From Microvirga sp. SRT01 (lineage in GTDB: Bacteria; Pseudomonadota; Alphaproteobacteria; Sphingomonadales; Sphingomonadaceae): a stretch of DNA of 64,000 nt. Of the stretch, positions 1 through 8,928 are shown piece after piece. Location of the stretch: positions 124,001 through 188,000 of the forward strand of contig JAGSNX010000004.1 in the NCBI GenBank assembly GCA_018139225.1. The letters are read 5' to 3'. The translations under genes and the position numbers were made by a program. The notes below the pieces were generated by a model. It was not told the origin of the DNA and did not search any database. It worked only from the letters and a program-made list of their open reading frames with translations. Each line of letters begins with the position of its first letter. Positions within the stretch are counted from its first letter, which is position 1.

Positions 1-308
1 CGGACATAGTCCGGGCGGCCGTTGATCCCCTGGAAGCTGCCGTCGTCCCCGCGCACATTGCCGAACTTCGTCGCCACCACGACCCATTCGCGCCGCTCGC
101 GCACGACCCGCCCGACCAGTTGCTCGTTGCGGCCGACCCCGTACATGTCGGCGGTATCCAGGAACGTCACGCCGAGGTCGATCGCACGGTGGATCGTCGC
201 TGCGGATTCGGCGTCGTCGCGGTCGCCGTAGAATTCCGACATGCCCATGCAGCCGAGACCGAGAGCTGACACTTCGAGCCCTTGCGAGCCGAGCTTGCGC
301 ATTTCCAT
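1..308 (-). CDS. Aldo/keto reductase, N-terminal part (runs off the window)
   Basis: Reading leftward from the ATG at 308, about 102 residues are visible and the frame is still open at base 1. The N-terminus [20 protein letters not shown], followed by GMSEFYG, the [12 protein letters not shown] segment (catalytic Asp and Tyr of the family) and VVATKFG, is typical of NAD(P)H-dependent aldo/keto reductases of the YajO/AKR13 kind, which reduce aldehydes or ketones in the cytosol. Translation could also start at the third codon, also ATG (302). It is divergent from the glycosyltransferase at 491. The substrate cannot be told from this fragment. Confidence 0.9.
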   Translation of the reverse strand, partial: MEMRKLGSQGLEVSALGLGCMGMSEFYGDRDDAESAATIHRAIDLGVTFLDTADMYGVGRNEQLVGRVVRERREWVVVATKFGNVRGDDGSFQGINGRPDYV

Positions 309-490
309 AGCCGAACCTCTTCTTCCGAACGGGGGAGCGATCGGCCGATAGCGGATCAGAATCGCGCAGGTTCCACGATCCACGCTCGTACGTGCCGCTC
401 CGGCGACATTCCTGCCCGCGCCACCCGGCAGGCGGCTCACGATGTATCGAATGATAATTGGCCGCGCGGTTCGACCGCCTAACCGGGATC

Positions 491-1582
491 ATGCCGATCC
501 GCCCGCGACTTTTCCTGAACGGCAAATTCTATTCGGGCGCGACCAACGGCGTCCACCGCGTGGCCGATCGGCTGCTGCGCGAACTCGACCGCGCAGCGGT
601 GGCCGGAGGCACGCCCGCCAGATGGGACATGCGCCTGCTGCTGCCCGAAGTGCCAAACTGGGCACCGTCGTTCACGGCGATCCGGACCGTCCCCCAGCGC
701 GCCGGCCATACGCAGCGCTGGGAGCAGATGATCCTGCCGGTGGTTGCGCGCGGCGGTGTCCTCGCCAGCTTCGCCAACCTCGGGCCGGCATGGCACCCGC
801 GCAAGGTGACGATGGTCCACGACGCGCAGTTCCGCCTGTCGCCCGACAGCTATCCCGCGAAGCTGCGCTGGGGATACCGCGCGCTGGTACCGCGGGGCGC
901 GCGCTCCAGCCGCATCGTCCTGACCGTCTCCGACTATGCACGCGACAGCCTCGCGACGTTCGGCATCGCCGATCACGCCGCGACACGCGTGATCCACAAT
1001 GGCGGCGACCACATCCTCGAACAGCCGGCGGACGAGGGCGTACTCGCGCGCCACGGACTGGCAGGCGGACGCTACGCGCTGATGTTCGGCTCGGCCGCGC
1101 GCTACAAGAATATCGGCGTCGTCCTCGCCGCCTTCGCGCGCCCGGACATGACGGACCGGACGCTGGCGATCATCGGCCCACCGCGGCAGGCGCTGGTCGC
1201 GGCCGGCCTAGCGGTGCCGCCGAATGCGGTCTTCGTCGGCGGTGTCGACGATGCCGGCCTGCGCGCCCTGTACGAGAACGCCCACGCGCTCCTCTACCCC
1301 TCCCGCACCGAGGGGTTCGGCCTGCCGCCGGTGGAGGCGATGCTGTGCGACTGTCCGGTCGTCGCCGCACCCGCCGGCGCGATCCCGGAAATCGGCCGCG
1401 ATGCGATCCTCTACGCCGGCATGGACTCGCCCGCCGACTGGGCGGCGGCGGTCCACGCGCTCGACGATCCCGCCCTGCGCGCGATGAAGATCGCCGCCGG
1501 CCGCACCCGCGGCGCGACGTTCACCTGGGCTGCGGCTGGAGCGACGCTGGCCGCGATACTGGACGAACAGCTCGCGGCCTGA
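491..1582 (+). CDS. GT4-type glycosyltransferase (EPS cluster)
   Basis: A 363-residue retaining glycosyltransferase of the GT-B fold, expected to add one sugar to the lipid-linked exopolysaccharide repeat unit at the cytoplasmic membrane face. The N-terminus (MPIRPRLFLNGKFYSGATNG) carries the glycine-rich acceptor-side loop. The C-terminal Rossmann half has the donor-binding EX7E motif in RTEGFGLPPVE around residues 273-281. An in-frame ATG at 458 gives a basic 11-residue extension; the ATG at 491 fits the family N-terminus better. The last 62 bp overlap the convergent glycosyltransferase at 1521. Donor and acceptor sugars are unknown. Confidence 0.88.
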   Translation: MPIRPRLFLNGKFYSGATNGVHRVADRLLRELDRAAVAGGTPARWDMRLLLPEVPNWAPSFTAIRTVPQRAGHTQRWEQMILPVVARGGVLASFANLGPAWHPRKVTMVHDAQFRLSPDSYPAKLRWGYRALVPRGARSSRIVLTVSDYARDSLATFGIADHAATRVIHNGGDHILEQPADEGVLARHGLAGGRYALMFGSAARYKNIGVVLAAFARPDMTDRTLAIIGPPRQALVAAGLAVPPNAVFVGGVDDAGLRALYENAHALLYPSRTEGFGLPPVEAMLCDCPVVAAPAGAIPEIGRDAILYAGMDSPADWAAAVHALDDPALRAMKIAAGRTRGATFTWAAAGATLAAILDEQLAA

Positions 1583-2792
1583 CCGGCGCTGCGACCAGAT
1601 CTAGCCCGAACTGGCTGCGTGCCAAATTCATGATCCGCGCCGCGTGCCGCTCCGGCGACAGGAACGCGCGCATCGCGTCGTACCGCTCCGGCGTGATCGC
1701 TGCCGGCCGCACCGCCGCCAGCTTCGCTTCCAGGTCGCCGGGAACACCCGGGTCGAACGTCGCCCCGCCCCCGAACCGCCGCACCAGTTCCGCCGATCCG
1801 GCCAGCGCCGATACCAGCACCGGCACGCCCGCCGCCATCGCTTCCGGGACGATCAAACCCCATGTCTCGTGCCACCGCGACGGCAGCACCACGAGGCCAC
1901 AATCGCGCATCGCCGCCGCCATCGAGTCGCGCGGCTGCCACGCCCGGTGCTCGATCCCCGGCGTCGCCGCCAGCGTCGGCTCGCACGATCCCTGCCCGAC
2001 GAACAACCCGGTCAGCCCCAGCGCCGCGACCGCTTCCGCCAGCATCGGCACGCCCTTGTCCGCCTCCAGCCGCCCGAAATAGCCGACGTCGAACCGCGGT
2101 GTCGGCGGAGGGAGCAAACGCTCCGGCAGGGTCAACGGATTGTACAGGATCGCGTGCCGCTCGCCGGGCAGCAGCGGCGCGGCGGTGCGATGCGCCTGTT
2201 CGGACAGGTGCAGGAACAGCCGCCGCGAACCACGCCGCGGCGCGACCGCCATCCGCGTCGCCTGACGCGCGATCCGGCCCAGCTTTTCCACCCGCCCCTG
2301 CCGGTCGCAATTCGCGGTCACGCAGCGCACGCCCATCGGCCGCCGGTCGCACGGCCGCTCCTCCTGAAAATCATAATAGATACCGTTCGGGCACGCCCAG
2401 AAATAGTCGTGCATGTACACCATCGTCGGAAAGCGTTGCACGACGCGCAGCGCCGCCGGCGTCAGGTACCGCGTCCACTGGTGCACGATCACCAGCGTCG
2501 TGTCCGGGTCCTCGCTCGCCAGCTCCGTCGTCAGCGCATCTGCCGCCGCGGAGTTGTAGATCGTCTTCAGCGCCGCCGCCCGGCCGCCTGCGCGCAGGTC
2601 GCCACCACCCAGACTCGCGAACCGCGCCGGCTCGATCGCGTCTGGTCGGCCGAAGCCGGCGACGACGCGCACGTCCGCGCCCGCATCGCGCAGCGCCCGG
2701 TAACTGTCGAGCGCCGCATGGCCCGCACCGCCGCTCGCCGCCCCCTCCCCGCCGACATAATCGGACAGGATGACGGCCCGGCCGCTACGCAT
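1521..2792 (-). CDS. GT4-type glycosyltransferase with Cys-rich middle segment
   Basis: A 423-residue GT4 protein. It begins MRSGRAVILSDYVGGEGAAS, has HDYFWACPNGIYYDFQE in the middle followed by several cysteines (RPCDRRPMGVRCVTANCD), a segment found in a subset of polysaccharide glycosyltransferases, and carries the donor-site EX7E motif as HETWGLIVPE near residue 307. The start at 2792 overlaps the stop of the upstream gene (2785) by 8 bp, so the pair is translationally coupled. A longer reading to 2822 is possible but adds an atypical Arg/Cys-rich stretch. The C-terminal tail runs into the 3' end of the convergent gene. Confidence 0.86.
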   Translation of the reverse strand: MRSGRAVILSDYVGGEGAASGGAGHAALDSYRALRDAGADVRVVAGFGRPDAIEPARFASLGGGDLRAGGRAAALKTIYNSAAADALTTELASEDPDTTLVIVHQWTRYLTPAALRVVQRFPTMVYMHDYFWACPNGIYYDFQEERPCDRRPMGVRCVTANCDRQGRVEKLGRIARQATRMAVAPRRGSRRLFLHLSEQAHRTAAPLLPGERHAILYNPLTLPERLLPPPTPRFDVGYFGRLEADKGVPMLAEAVAALGLTGLFVGQGSCEPTLAATPGIEHRAWQPRDSMAAAMRDCGLVVLPSRWHETWGLIVPEAMAAGVPVLVSALAGSAELVRRFGGGATFDPGVPGDLEAKLAAVRPAAITPERYDAMRAFLSPERHAARIMNLARSQFGLDLVAAPVRPRAVRPVSRPASLQPQPR

Positions 2793-3906
2793 GCACCGCC
2801 CGCACCGGCTCGACCGGCGCATCGACGACGACCGGACTCAGCTCGCGGTACAGCGCGTCGAGCTGGTCGTTCATGCGCGTCGCGGTGAACAGCGCCTCGT
2901 ACCGCGCGCGCCCCGCCCGGCCCATCTTCCCCCATGCGTCGCGATCGTGCGCGACCAGCACGTCCATCAACTGCGCCGGGCTGTCGGGTGGCACCAGCCG
3001 CCCCGTGACGCCGTCGACCACGATCTCGCGCAGGCCGCCGACCGCCGACGCGACGACCGCGCAGCCGCCACGCATCGCCTCCAGTGCGACGAGGCCGAAC
3101 CCCTCCCAGCGCGACGGCACCACGACGACATCCGCCGCCGCGATCTCCGTCGACACCTCCGCCAGCGAGCGCCAGCCGAGATAATCGACCTTCGATCGCC
3201 GCGGCCGCGACTGGGTGGCCGGCCCCGCCACCGCCTTGCCGATCACGCGCACCGACACCCGGTCCTGGATCGGCTCGACCGCATCCAGCAATGTGTCGAA
3301 ACCCTTCTGCTCGTCCAGCCGACCGACGAACAGGATACGCGTGCGCGGATCGTCCCACCGCGCTGGACGCGCGGGCGGCAGGTCGGCGATGCCGTTCAGC
3401 ACCAGCGCCATGCGCTCGTCAGCGATACCGATGTTCAGGCCCTGCCGCCGCTCATGTTCCGAAATCACCACGATCCGGTCGGCGGCGGGCGCCAGGCTGC
3501 GCTCGATCCGCGCGATCAGGTCGTTCTTGATCGCGATCGAACGGCGATCGAGCGCCCAGCCGTGCGGACAATAGACGATGCGGAACGGTGGCCTGCTCCA
3601 TCCGTACAACAGGCGCAGCGCGCCGCCCGCGACGCTGCTGTGCGCGTGCACGATCGTTGGTTGGAATCGCGCGACTTCGCGCCGGATCGCACCCGCCAGC
3701 TTCAGCACGGCCAGCATCCCGCGGTCCGGCCGCCGCCACGTCGCCAGCAACCGCCGGTCCACGCCGCTCAGATGCGCCGCATGCTGTGCGGGGACCAGCG
3801 CTCGCACGCGTCCCCCGCCATAGCGTCGCGCCTGATCCGGCAGGATTTCGGCCAGATACGTGCCCACTCCGCCACGAGCGGATTCGGCGATGTGAAGAAT
3901 CTTCAT
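2785..3906 (-). CDS. GT4-type glycosyltransferase (EPS cluster)
   Basis: A 373-residue glycosyltransferase starting MKILHIAESARGGVGTYLAE, the classic GT4 N-terminus with the GGVG loop. VHAHSSVAGGALRLL follows, then ILFVGRLDEQKGFDTLLDAV at the start of the C-terminal Rossmann domain, and the donor-binding EX7E motif in RWEGFGLVALE near residues 267-275. It is the first gene of a two-gene minus-strand unit with the glycosyltransferase ending at 1521 and is divergent from the acyltransferase at 4015. The shared promoter region contains the palindrome at 3966. Sugar specificity is unknown. Confidence 0.9.
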   Translation of the reverse strand: MKILHIAESARGGVGTYLAEILPDQARRYGGGRVRALVPAQHAAHLSGVDRRLLATWRRPDRGMLAVLKLAGAIRREVARFQPTIVHAHSSVAGGALRLLYGWSRPPFRIVYCPHGWALDRRSIAIKNDLIARIERSLAPAADRIVVISEHERRQGLNIGIADERMALVLNGIADLPPARPARWDDPRTRILFVGRLDEQKGFDTLLDAVEPIQDRVSVRVIGKAVAGPATQSRPRRSKVDYLGWRSLAEVSTEIAAADVVVVPSRWEGFGLVALEAMRGGCAVVASAVGGLREIVVDGVTGRLVPPDSPAQLMDVLVAHDRDAWGKMGRAGRARYEALFTATRMNDQLDALYRELSPVVVDAPVEPVRAVHA

Positions 3907-3965
3907 CCTGGTCCCGATCGGGTTCGCCGTTGTCGCCCAATGGTACGGCGCAGGCGGCGCGGCTC

Positions 3966-3981
3966 TGCCTCATTTGACGCA
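3966..3981. promoter_or_regulatory. Palindrome TGCCTCATTTGACGCA in a divergent promoter region
   Basis: A 16-bp near-palindrome (one mismatched base pair between the arms) 60 bp before the glycosyltransferase start at 3906 and 34 bp before the acyltransferase start at 4015. It matches 15 of 16 bases of the perfect palindrome at 7357, which sits in the same position between the flippase and the Wzy-like gene. Probable operator; the factor that binds it is not known. Confidence 0.5.
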
Positions 3982-4014
3982 AGCGCGTGACCGGCGCTGT
4001 GGTCGGATCGCGTC

Positions 4015-5178
4015 ATGAAGGGTCCGTCCGGCACCGACGCACATGTCCATCCGGTCGCCGCCGCGGCGGGCACCCCGCCCCTGTGGACGGTGCAGATGTT
4101 TCGCGGGCTGGCGGCGCTGATGGTCGTGATCGGTCATTCCCAGACGGCGATGGCGGGCGTCGTCGAACGCAGCGGCGGCGAGTTCGCGCGATCGACGCTG
4201 CTGCCGTGGGGCGCGGGCGTCGACCTGTTCTTCGTCATCTCCGGCTTCATCATGGTGCATGCCTCCGCCCGCCTGTTCGGCAAGCCCGGTGCGCGTGCGG
4301 AGTTCCTGCGCCGCCGGCTGGTCCGCATCGCGCCCTTGTACTGGCTGGTGACGACCGCGTTCCTGCTGCTGCTCGCGGCGGCGACCTTGAAGGGGGGAGA
4401 CCGCTTTCCGCAGCCGCTCGCGATCCTCGCCTCCTACGCGTTCGTGCCGTTCGACACCCGCGGTGACGGAGGGCTGTTCCCGGTCTACGACCTCGGCTGG
4501 ACGCTGAATTACGAGATGTTTTTCTACGCCCTGCTCGCACTGGTCGTGGCATGGCCGCGCCACCGCGCGCTGGCGGCCGTCGCCGTCATGCTCGCCGCGC
4601 TGGTGCTGATCGGCGCATGGATACCCGCCGGCAGCGCGCTGTGGTTCTGGACCCGACCGATCATCGTGGACTTCGGCCTCGGCATCGGTGTCGGCGCGCT
4701 CATGGCGGGCGGAACGATCCTGCCTCGTGCTGCAAGGATCGCCCTCGCCGTCACCGGCGCGGTGCTGCTGATCGCCGACCCGCTTCACGTCTTCGGCGGC
4801 CCCACCGGCCACACCGTCGCCAACGCCTGGCCACGCGTGCTGCTCGCTGGAGTCCCTGTCGCGGCGATGCTCGCGGCGGCGGTGCTGGGCCGGGAGCCCG
4901 CGATGCCGCGCCCGCTGCTGCCGCTCGGCCGGGTCGGCGACGCGTCCTATTCGCTCTACCTGCTCCACCCCTTCGCCCTGATCGCGGTCGAGAAGGCGGC
5001 GCAGAAATCCGCCTCTGTCGCCGCCGCGCCCGGCTGGCTGCTCGTCGCCGTCACTGTCGCGCTCGCGATACTGCTCGCGCTCGCCGGCTATCGCTGGATC
5101 GAACGTCCGCTCACCGCCGCGCTGGGCCACCATGTCGCGCACCCTCGCCCCGCCCGGACCATTGCCGCCGCCGAATAG
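4015..5178 (+). CDS. Membrane acyltransferase (acyltransferase 3 family)
   Basis: A 387-residue integral membrane protein with about ten hydrophobic segments. The first carries the family signature QMFRGLAALMVVIGHS, with the Arg and His expected for acyl transfer, and FFVISGFIMVHASARLFG follows. This family (OafA/ExoZ/NodX-like) moves acetyl or other acyl groups onto sugars of surface polysaccharides or lipids. The location among glycosyltransferases suggests it decorates the exopolysaccharide. A conserved WIERPL segment is near the C-terminus. The gene overlaps nothing upstream; the next gene starts 10 bp after its stop. Confidence 0.9.
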   Translation: MKGPSGTDAHVHPVAAAAGTPPLWTVQMFRGLAALMVVIGHSQTAMAGVVERSGGEFARSTLLPWGAGVDLFFVISGFIMVHASARLFGKPGARAEFLRRRLVRIAPLYWLVTTAFLLLLAAATLKGGDRFPQPLAILASYAFVPFDTRGDGGLFPVYDLGWTLNYEMFFYALLALVVAWPRHRALAAVAVMLAALVLIGAWIPAGSALWFWTRPIIVDFGLGIGVGALMAGGTILPRAARIALAVTGAVLLIADPLHVFGGPTGHTVANAWPRVLLAGVPVAAMLAAAVLGREPAMPRPLLPLGRVGDASYSLYLLHPFALIAVEKAAQKSASVAAAPGWLLVAVTVALAILLALAGYRWIERPLTAALGHHVAHPRPARTIAAAE

Positions 5179-5188
5179 GAGAACGCCC

Positions 5189-5887
5189 ATGCTCAGCCTG
5201 CGCCAGCAATTCCGCCGCCTGACCGGTCAGCCCGGCCCCTTCACGCCGGAACCGGGACTGGAGGTGATCTACCGCGACCTGTTCCTGCGCGAACTGGCGC
5301 GGCTGGGCGAGGAGGATCGCTTCTTCCCCACCGGCGGCGCGGCCAACTACAGCCTCCTGTACCTGATCCTGCGAATCGGCAGCGAGTTCCGCCCGGTGTC
5401 CGTGCTCGACATCGGCGCCGGTCAGAGCACGCTGTTATGGGCAATGCTCCAGCGGCGCGGGTTGGTCGGCGACGTCCTGACGCTGGAAAACGACCCCGAC
5501 TGGGCAGCGCGTATCGGCGCGCAGGTCCAGCATCAGGTGCTGGTTACGCCGCTGCGTCCGGTGGCGATCGGCGGCCGCCAGACGCAGACCTACGACTGGG
5601 ATGCGGTGCGGGCCGGGCGCAGCTTCGACGTCATGGTCTGCGACGGGCCGCGCGGCACCCCGCGCCATTCGCGCGCCGGCATCCTCGCGATGCTCGATCG
5701 CGACATCCCCGATGATTTCGCCCTGATCCTCGACGATGCGGAGCGCGAGGGGGAGCAGGACACCGTCGCCGCCGTCCACGACCGGTTGCAGGCCACCTCC
5801 GTCGATTACGCGGTCGGCGTGGTCCGCGCCGCCAAATCACAGGCGGTGTTCGCCGCCGGCCGCTTCGTGCCGGCTACGTTCCTGTAA
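5189..5887 (+). CDS. Class I SAM methyltransferase-like protein
   Basis: A 232-residue protein with a Rossmann-type SAM-binding signature, SVLDIGAGQSTLLWAML, around residues 70-86, then LENDPDWAARIGAQ, in which the acidic residue would bind ribose. A second acidic loop reads VMVCDGPRGTPRHSRAGIL. The ATG at 5189 is preceded by AGGAGAACGCCC, a good ribosome-binding site; the in-frame start at 5132 lies inside the upstream gene. Probably methylates a sugar or related intermediate of the polysaccharide, but proteins of this type have few characterised members, so the acceptor is a guess. The 3' end overlaps the convergent flippase gene by 14 bp. Confidence 0.75.
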   Translation: MLSLRQQFRRLTGQPGPFTPEPGLEVIYRDLFLRELARLGEEDRFFPTGGAANYSLLYLILRIGSEFRPVSVLDIGAGQSTLLWAMLQRRGLVGDVLTLENDPDWAARIGAQVQHQVLVTPLRPVAIGGRQTQTYDWDAVRAGRSFDVMVCDGPRGTPRHSRAGILAMLDRDIPDDFALILDDAEREGEQDTVAAVHDRLQATSVDYAVGVVRAAKSQAVFAAGRFVPATFL

Positions 5888-7310
5888 CCGCGGCGGGGCT
5901 CGGCCCCCGCGCAACCAGCACACCCAGCGTCCGGCGGACATGCAGGTGGAACGTGGCATAGCACCCCAGTACCGCCGCGCCGTACGCCGCGGTGATCCCG
6001 GCCCAGCGCCACCAGCTGTCCACCCCGAACCCGATCGCCGCCACCACTGCGACGCCGATCCCGCTCGCCAGCAACGCCGGTGCCAGCGCACGAATCAGCC
6101 GCGTCAGGCTCAGCCCGGTCAGCGCGACGATCATCGCCATATACGCCAGGCTGACCAGCGAGATGACGACCGCATAGGCCCTCACCATCGCCATCAACCC
6201 GTGCGGCAACGCCAGCACGAACGTCGCGACGATCACGACCGTGTTCACCACCGTCATCGCGAACTGCGCGCGCGCGCGCCCCGCGACCATCAGCAGCGCA
6301 CCGTTGTACGACGAGATCGCCTGCAACGCCCCCGCCGGGGCCAGCCACAGCACGATTGCGGGGACCATCGCCCACCGCTCCGACAGCAACGCCGACACCG
6401 GAAAGCCCAGCCCGAACGTCAGATACAGCATCGCCGGCGTCACCACGAGCGCGGTGGCCGACAGCACGCTCTCCACCATCGCCTGCGCGCGCGGACCGTG
6501 GCGATCCTCGTTCCGCAACGTCGACAGCAGGATACCGCTGGTCGGCCAGGTGATCGCCATCAGCGGCGCGAGCATGAACTGGTACGCCAGACCGTAGATG
6601 CCGACCGCCGCCGACCCCAGCCACGCCCCGATCAACAGATTGTCGCTGTTGCGCGCGAAGAAATTCAGGACATTGCTCGCCAGCACCCAGCCGCCGAACG
6701 ACAGCAGCGGTCCGAGCTGGCGGAGCCGCAGATTGGGCCGCAACTGTGCGCGCATCGCCCATCCGAACGCACCCGCACGGATCGCCTGCACGCCGATATT
6801 GTACAGCACCAGCGACCACACGCCCGCCCCGGCCCATGCCGCCGCCAGCCCGCCCGCCGCCGACACGGCGATCGCCACCGCCTCGATCCGCGCGATCCGC
6901 GCATAGGCCAGCTCCCGCTCCAGCAGCGCGCGCGGCGTCGCTGCGCCGATCGACAGGATCACCACCGCCGCCATCGCCGCCATCACCGGCCCCAGCCCGG
7001 CCATCCCGATCGCACGCTCCAGCGGCCACGCCGCCAGTGCCAGCAACACCGCGCAGACCGCCCCGCCGGACAGCATCGCCCCCATCGCCGCTCCCGCCTC
7101 CTCGCGCGACAGCGACGGCGCACGCGTGATCGCGCTGGTCATGCCCAGATCGGTCAGCATCGCGATCAGCACCAGGAACGGCGCGGTGAACACCACCAGA
7201 CCGTAATCGCCCGGCGGCACGAACGCGGCGACGGCGATGTTCATCCCGAACTGGATGACGTTGCGATAGAGGCTCAGCCCCGTCATCGATAAGATATTCT
7301 TGCCGAGCAC
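5874..7310 (-). CDS. Wzx-type polysaccharide flippase (MOP superfamily)
   Basis: A 478-residue protein with 12-14 predicted membrane segments and the look of the oligosaccharidyl-lipid flippases (MATE/MOP group) that turn the lipid-linked repeat unit to the periplasmic side. The N-terminus LGKNILSMTGLSLYRNVIQF is typical of the family. I chose the GTG at 7310 because AGGAG lies 6 bp before it; further upstream the same frame is Ser/Pro-rich and non-hydrophobic. It is divergent from the Wzy-like gene at 7429, with which it probably acts. Confidence 0.88.
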   Translation of the reverse strand: MLGKNILSMTGLSLYRNVIQFGMNIAVAAFVPPGDYGLVVFTAPFLVLIAMLTDLGMTSAITRAPSLSREEAGAAMGAMLSGGAVCAVLLALAAWPLERAIGMAGLGPVMAAMAAVVILSIGAATPRALLERELAYARIARIEAVAIAVSAAGGLAAAWAGAGVWSLVLYNIGVQAIRAGAFGWAMRAQLRPNLRLRQLGPLLSFGGWVLASNVLNFFARNSDNLLIGAWLGSAAVGIYGLAYQFMLAPLMAITWPTSGILLSTLRNEDRHGPRAQAMVESVLSATALVVTPAMLYLTFGLGFPVSALLSERWAMVPAIVLWLAPAGALQAISSYNGALLMVAGRARAQFAMTVVNTVVIVATFVLALPHGLMAMVRAYAVVISLVSLAYMAMIVALTGLSLTRLIRALAPALLASGIGVAVVAAIGFGVDSWWRWAGITAAYGAAVLGCYATFHLHVRRTLGVLVARGPSPAAVTGT

Positions 7311-7356
7311 CTGCTTCTCCTGCGCGCTCTGCTGACCATGCTGCGCTGCGGCACGG

Positions 7357-7372
7357 TGCCTCATTTGAGGCA
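7357..7372. promoter_or_regulatory. Perfect palindrome TGCCTCATTTGAGGCA in a divergent promoter region
   Basis: Two 7-bp arms around a central TT, 47 bp before the flippase GTG (7310) and 57 bp before the Wzy-like GTG (7429). The near-identical site at 3966 is placed the same way between two other divergent genes of the cluster. Probable operator for a cluster regulator; the Crp/Fnr-like protein at 17457 is one candidate, by inference only. Confidence 0.5.
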
Positions 7373-7428
7373 TCGGGTGCCGGGCCGGCTCCGTACGATC
7401 GGGCAACCGACGAACGGGAGGGAGCGGC

Positions 7429-8928
7429 GTGGACGGCACGGCGGACCAGCACGAACAGGCAGGCGAACGTGCCGCGACCCCGGGAGCGATCCCGATGCTG
7501 GGCCTAGTCGCGCTCGCCGCGACGCTGGCGACCAACTGGCTTGCCGCCGCCGCCATGCCCAGTTCGGCGTTCGCGTGGCTGTCGCTGGCGCTGTTCGGCT
7601 GGCTGCTGCTGCTGGTCGGACGCATCAGTCCGGCGGGCCTGATCCTGCTGCTGCCCCTCGTCATCACCCGCGGCGCGACCCTGCTGTCGCTGCTCGTCAT
7701 CGAATCCGGCGCGTATATGCCGGAAATCAACCGGCTGGGAGAACCCGGCGACGCCAGCGCCTCGTTCGTCGCCGTCACCGCGCTATTCTTCCTCGTCTTC
7801 GCTTTCGTCTTCCGCCGGCTGGAGCCGCTGTTCCTCGCCTATGCGCGCTCGCCGCTGCTCGACGGGATCGTCCGGCTGCTCGGTTGGCCGACGGTCGCGC
7901 TCTGCGTCGGCTTCGGTGCGCTCGCGGTGCTGCACGGGCTGCAATCGGGCTTTCCGCTGCTCGCCGGCGTCGACCGCTTCCTCTACCGGCGCGAATTTAG
8001 CAGCGGGCCGGTTTTGATCCTGCTCGACAACAAGTTCCTGTTCGCCGCCGTCCTCGGCACGATCGCTTTCTCGCCGCGTCAGGCAACATTGCTGCGGCTG
8101 GCCGCGCTGCTCACCGTTCTCGCGCTGACGGGCGTCTACTTCCTGTTCGGCGACAAGTTCTTCACGATCCTGGCGGAGGTCGCGTTCTTCGCGATGCCGC
8201 TGCTATTGTCGCGGCAGGGCCGGCTGAAGGGCACGCTGCTGCGCCTCGCACCCCCTGTCGTGGCGCTGCTCTGCGCGGCGTTCGCGGCGACGCTGTACAT
8301 CTATTCCGGCTATGGCCGCCTGCCCCTCGATCGCACTGCTTTACTGGTCGGGGAACGGATCGCCGGGCAGGGCGAACTATGGTTCGTCGCCACCCGCGAC
8401 TTCCGCAACGCGACGCACTGGGACGATCAACTCGTCGCCCGCAACCTCGACGTACTCGACGACCGCGTCCCTGCCGAATCCGCCTTCGCGACCGGCGTCG
8501 AGACCTACTACTTCATCGACCGCTACGCCCCGTCGAAACTCGCCGCCAGCTTCCGAAAGAACGGCGGCTGGGTGCAGTTGACGATGGGGACGGAGGCGAT
8601 GGCGCTGGTGATGTTCGGCTATGCCGGCGTCGCCGTCGTCATGACGCTGCTCGGGGTGCTGATCGCGCTCGCGGCGCTGTATCTGCGCCGCGGCTTCGCC
8701 TCCGGCTTTCCGCTGACACTGGCGCTGGCGGTGTGGACCTATCTCCAGGTGTATTTCTCCGCGCAACAGGCGTCGCTGTGGAGCATCGCCGCACCGGGCC
8801 AGATCAACCGCCTGCTGCTGTTCGTGACGATCGAACTGGTGCTGCTGGCGATCAACCGCGGCCAGTTGCTCTCGACGCAACGCCGCACGAGAGCCGCCCA
8901 CTTCGCCGCCACCCGGCGCGCCGCATGA
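7429..8928 (+). CDS. Wzy-like polysaccharide polymerase / multi-pass membrane protein
   Basis: A 499-residue membrane protein with roughly ten to twelve hydrophobic helices. The longest soluble stretch (around residues 310-370) lies between membrane blocks, the layout of Wzy polymerases that join repeat units in the periplasm. No catalytic motif is diagnostic, and Wzy proteins diverge strongly, so the call rests on topology and on the neighbouring flippase. The GTG at 7429 is preceded by GGGAGGGAG. Its stop overlaps the start of the GH99-like gene in ATGA. It could also be a ligase or an unrelated transporter. Confidence 0.65.
   Translation: MDGTADQHEQAGERAATPGAIPMLGLVALAATLATNWLAAAAMPSSAFAWLSLALFGWLLLLVGRISPAGLILLLPLVITRGATLLSLLVIESGAYMPEINRLGEPGDASASFVAVTALFFLVFAFVFRRLEPLFLAYARSPLLDGIVRLLGWPTVALCVGFGALAVLHGLQSGFPLLAGVDRFLYRREFSSGPVLILLDNKFLFAAVLGTIAFSPRQATLLRLAALLTVLALTGVYFLFGDKFFTILAEVAFFAMPLLLSRQGRLKGTLLRLAPPVVALLCAAFAATLYIYSGYGRLPLDRTALLVGERIAGQGELWFVATRDFRNATHWDDQLVARNLDVLDDRVPAESAFATGVETYYFIDRYAPSKLAASFRKNGGWVQLTMGTEAMALVMFGYAGVAVVMTLLGVLIALAALYLRRGFASGFPLTLALAVWTYLQVYFSAQQASLWSIAAPGQINRLLLFVTIELVLLAINRGQLLSTQRRTRAAHFAATRRAA

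Noticed and set aside
442..2082. Long plus-strand open frame across the first glycosyltransferase and beyond
   Set aside because: It is Arg/Pro-rich, shadows two real glycosyltransferase genes in other frames and shows no domain.
5806..7452. 548-residue minus-strand open frame overlapping the flippase
   Set aside because: Ala/Gly/Arg-rich translation with no membrane helices; the alternative frame has a clear MOP flippase pattern.
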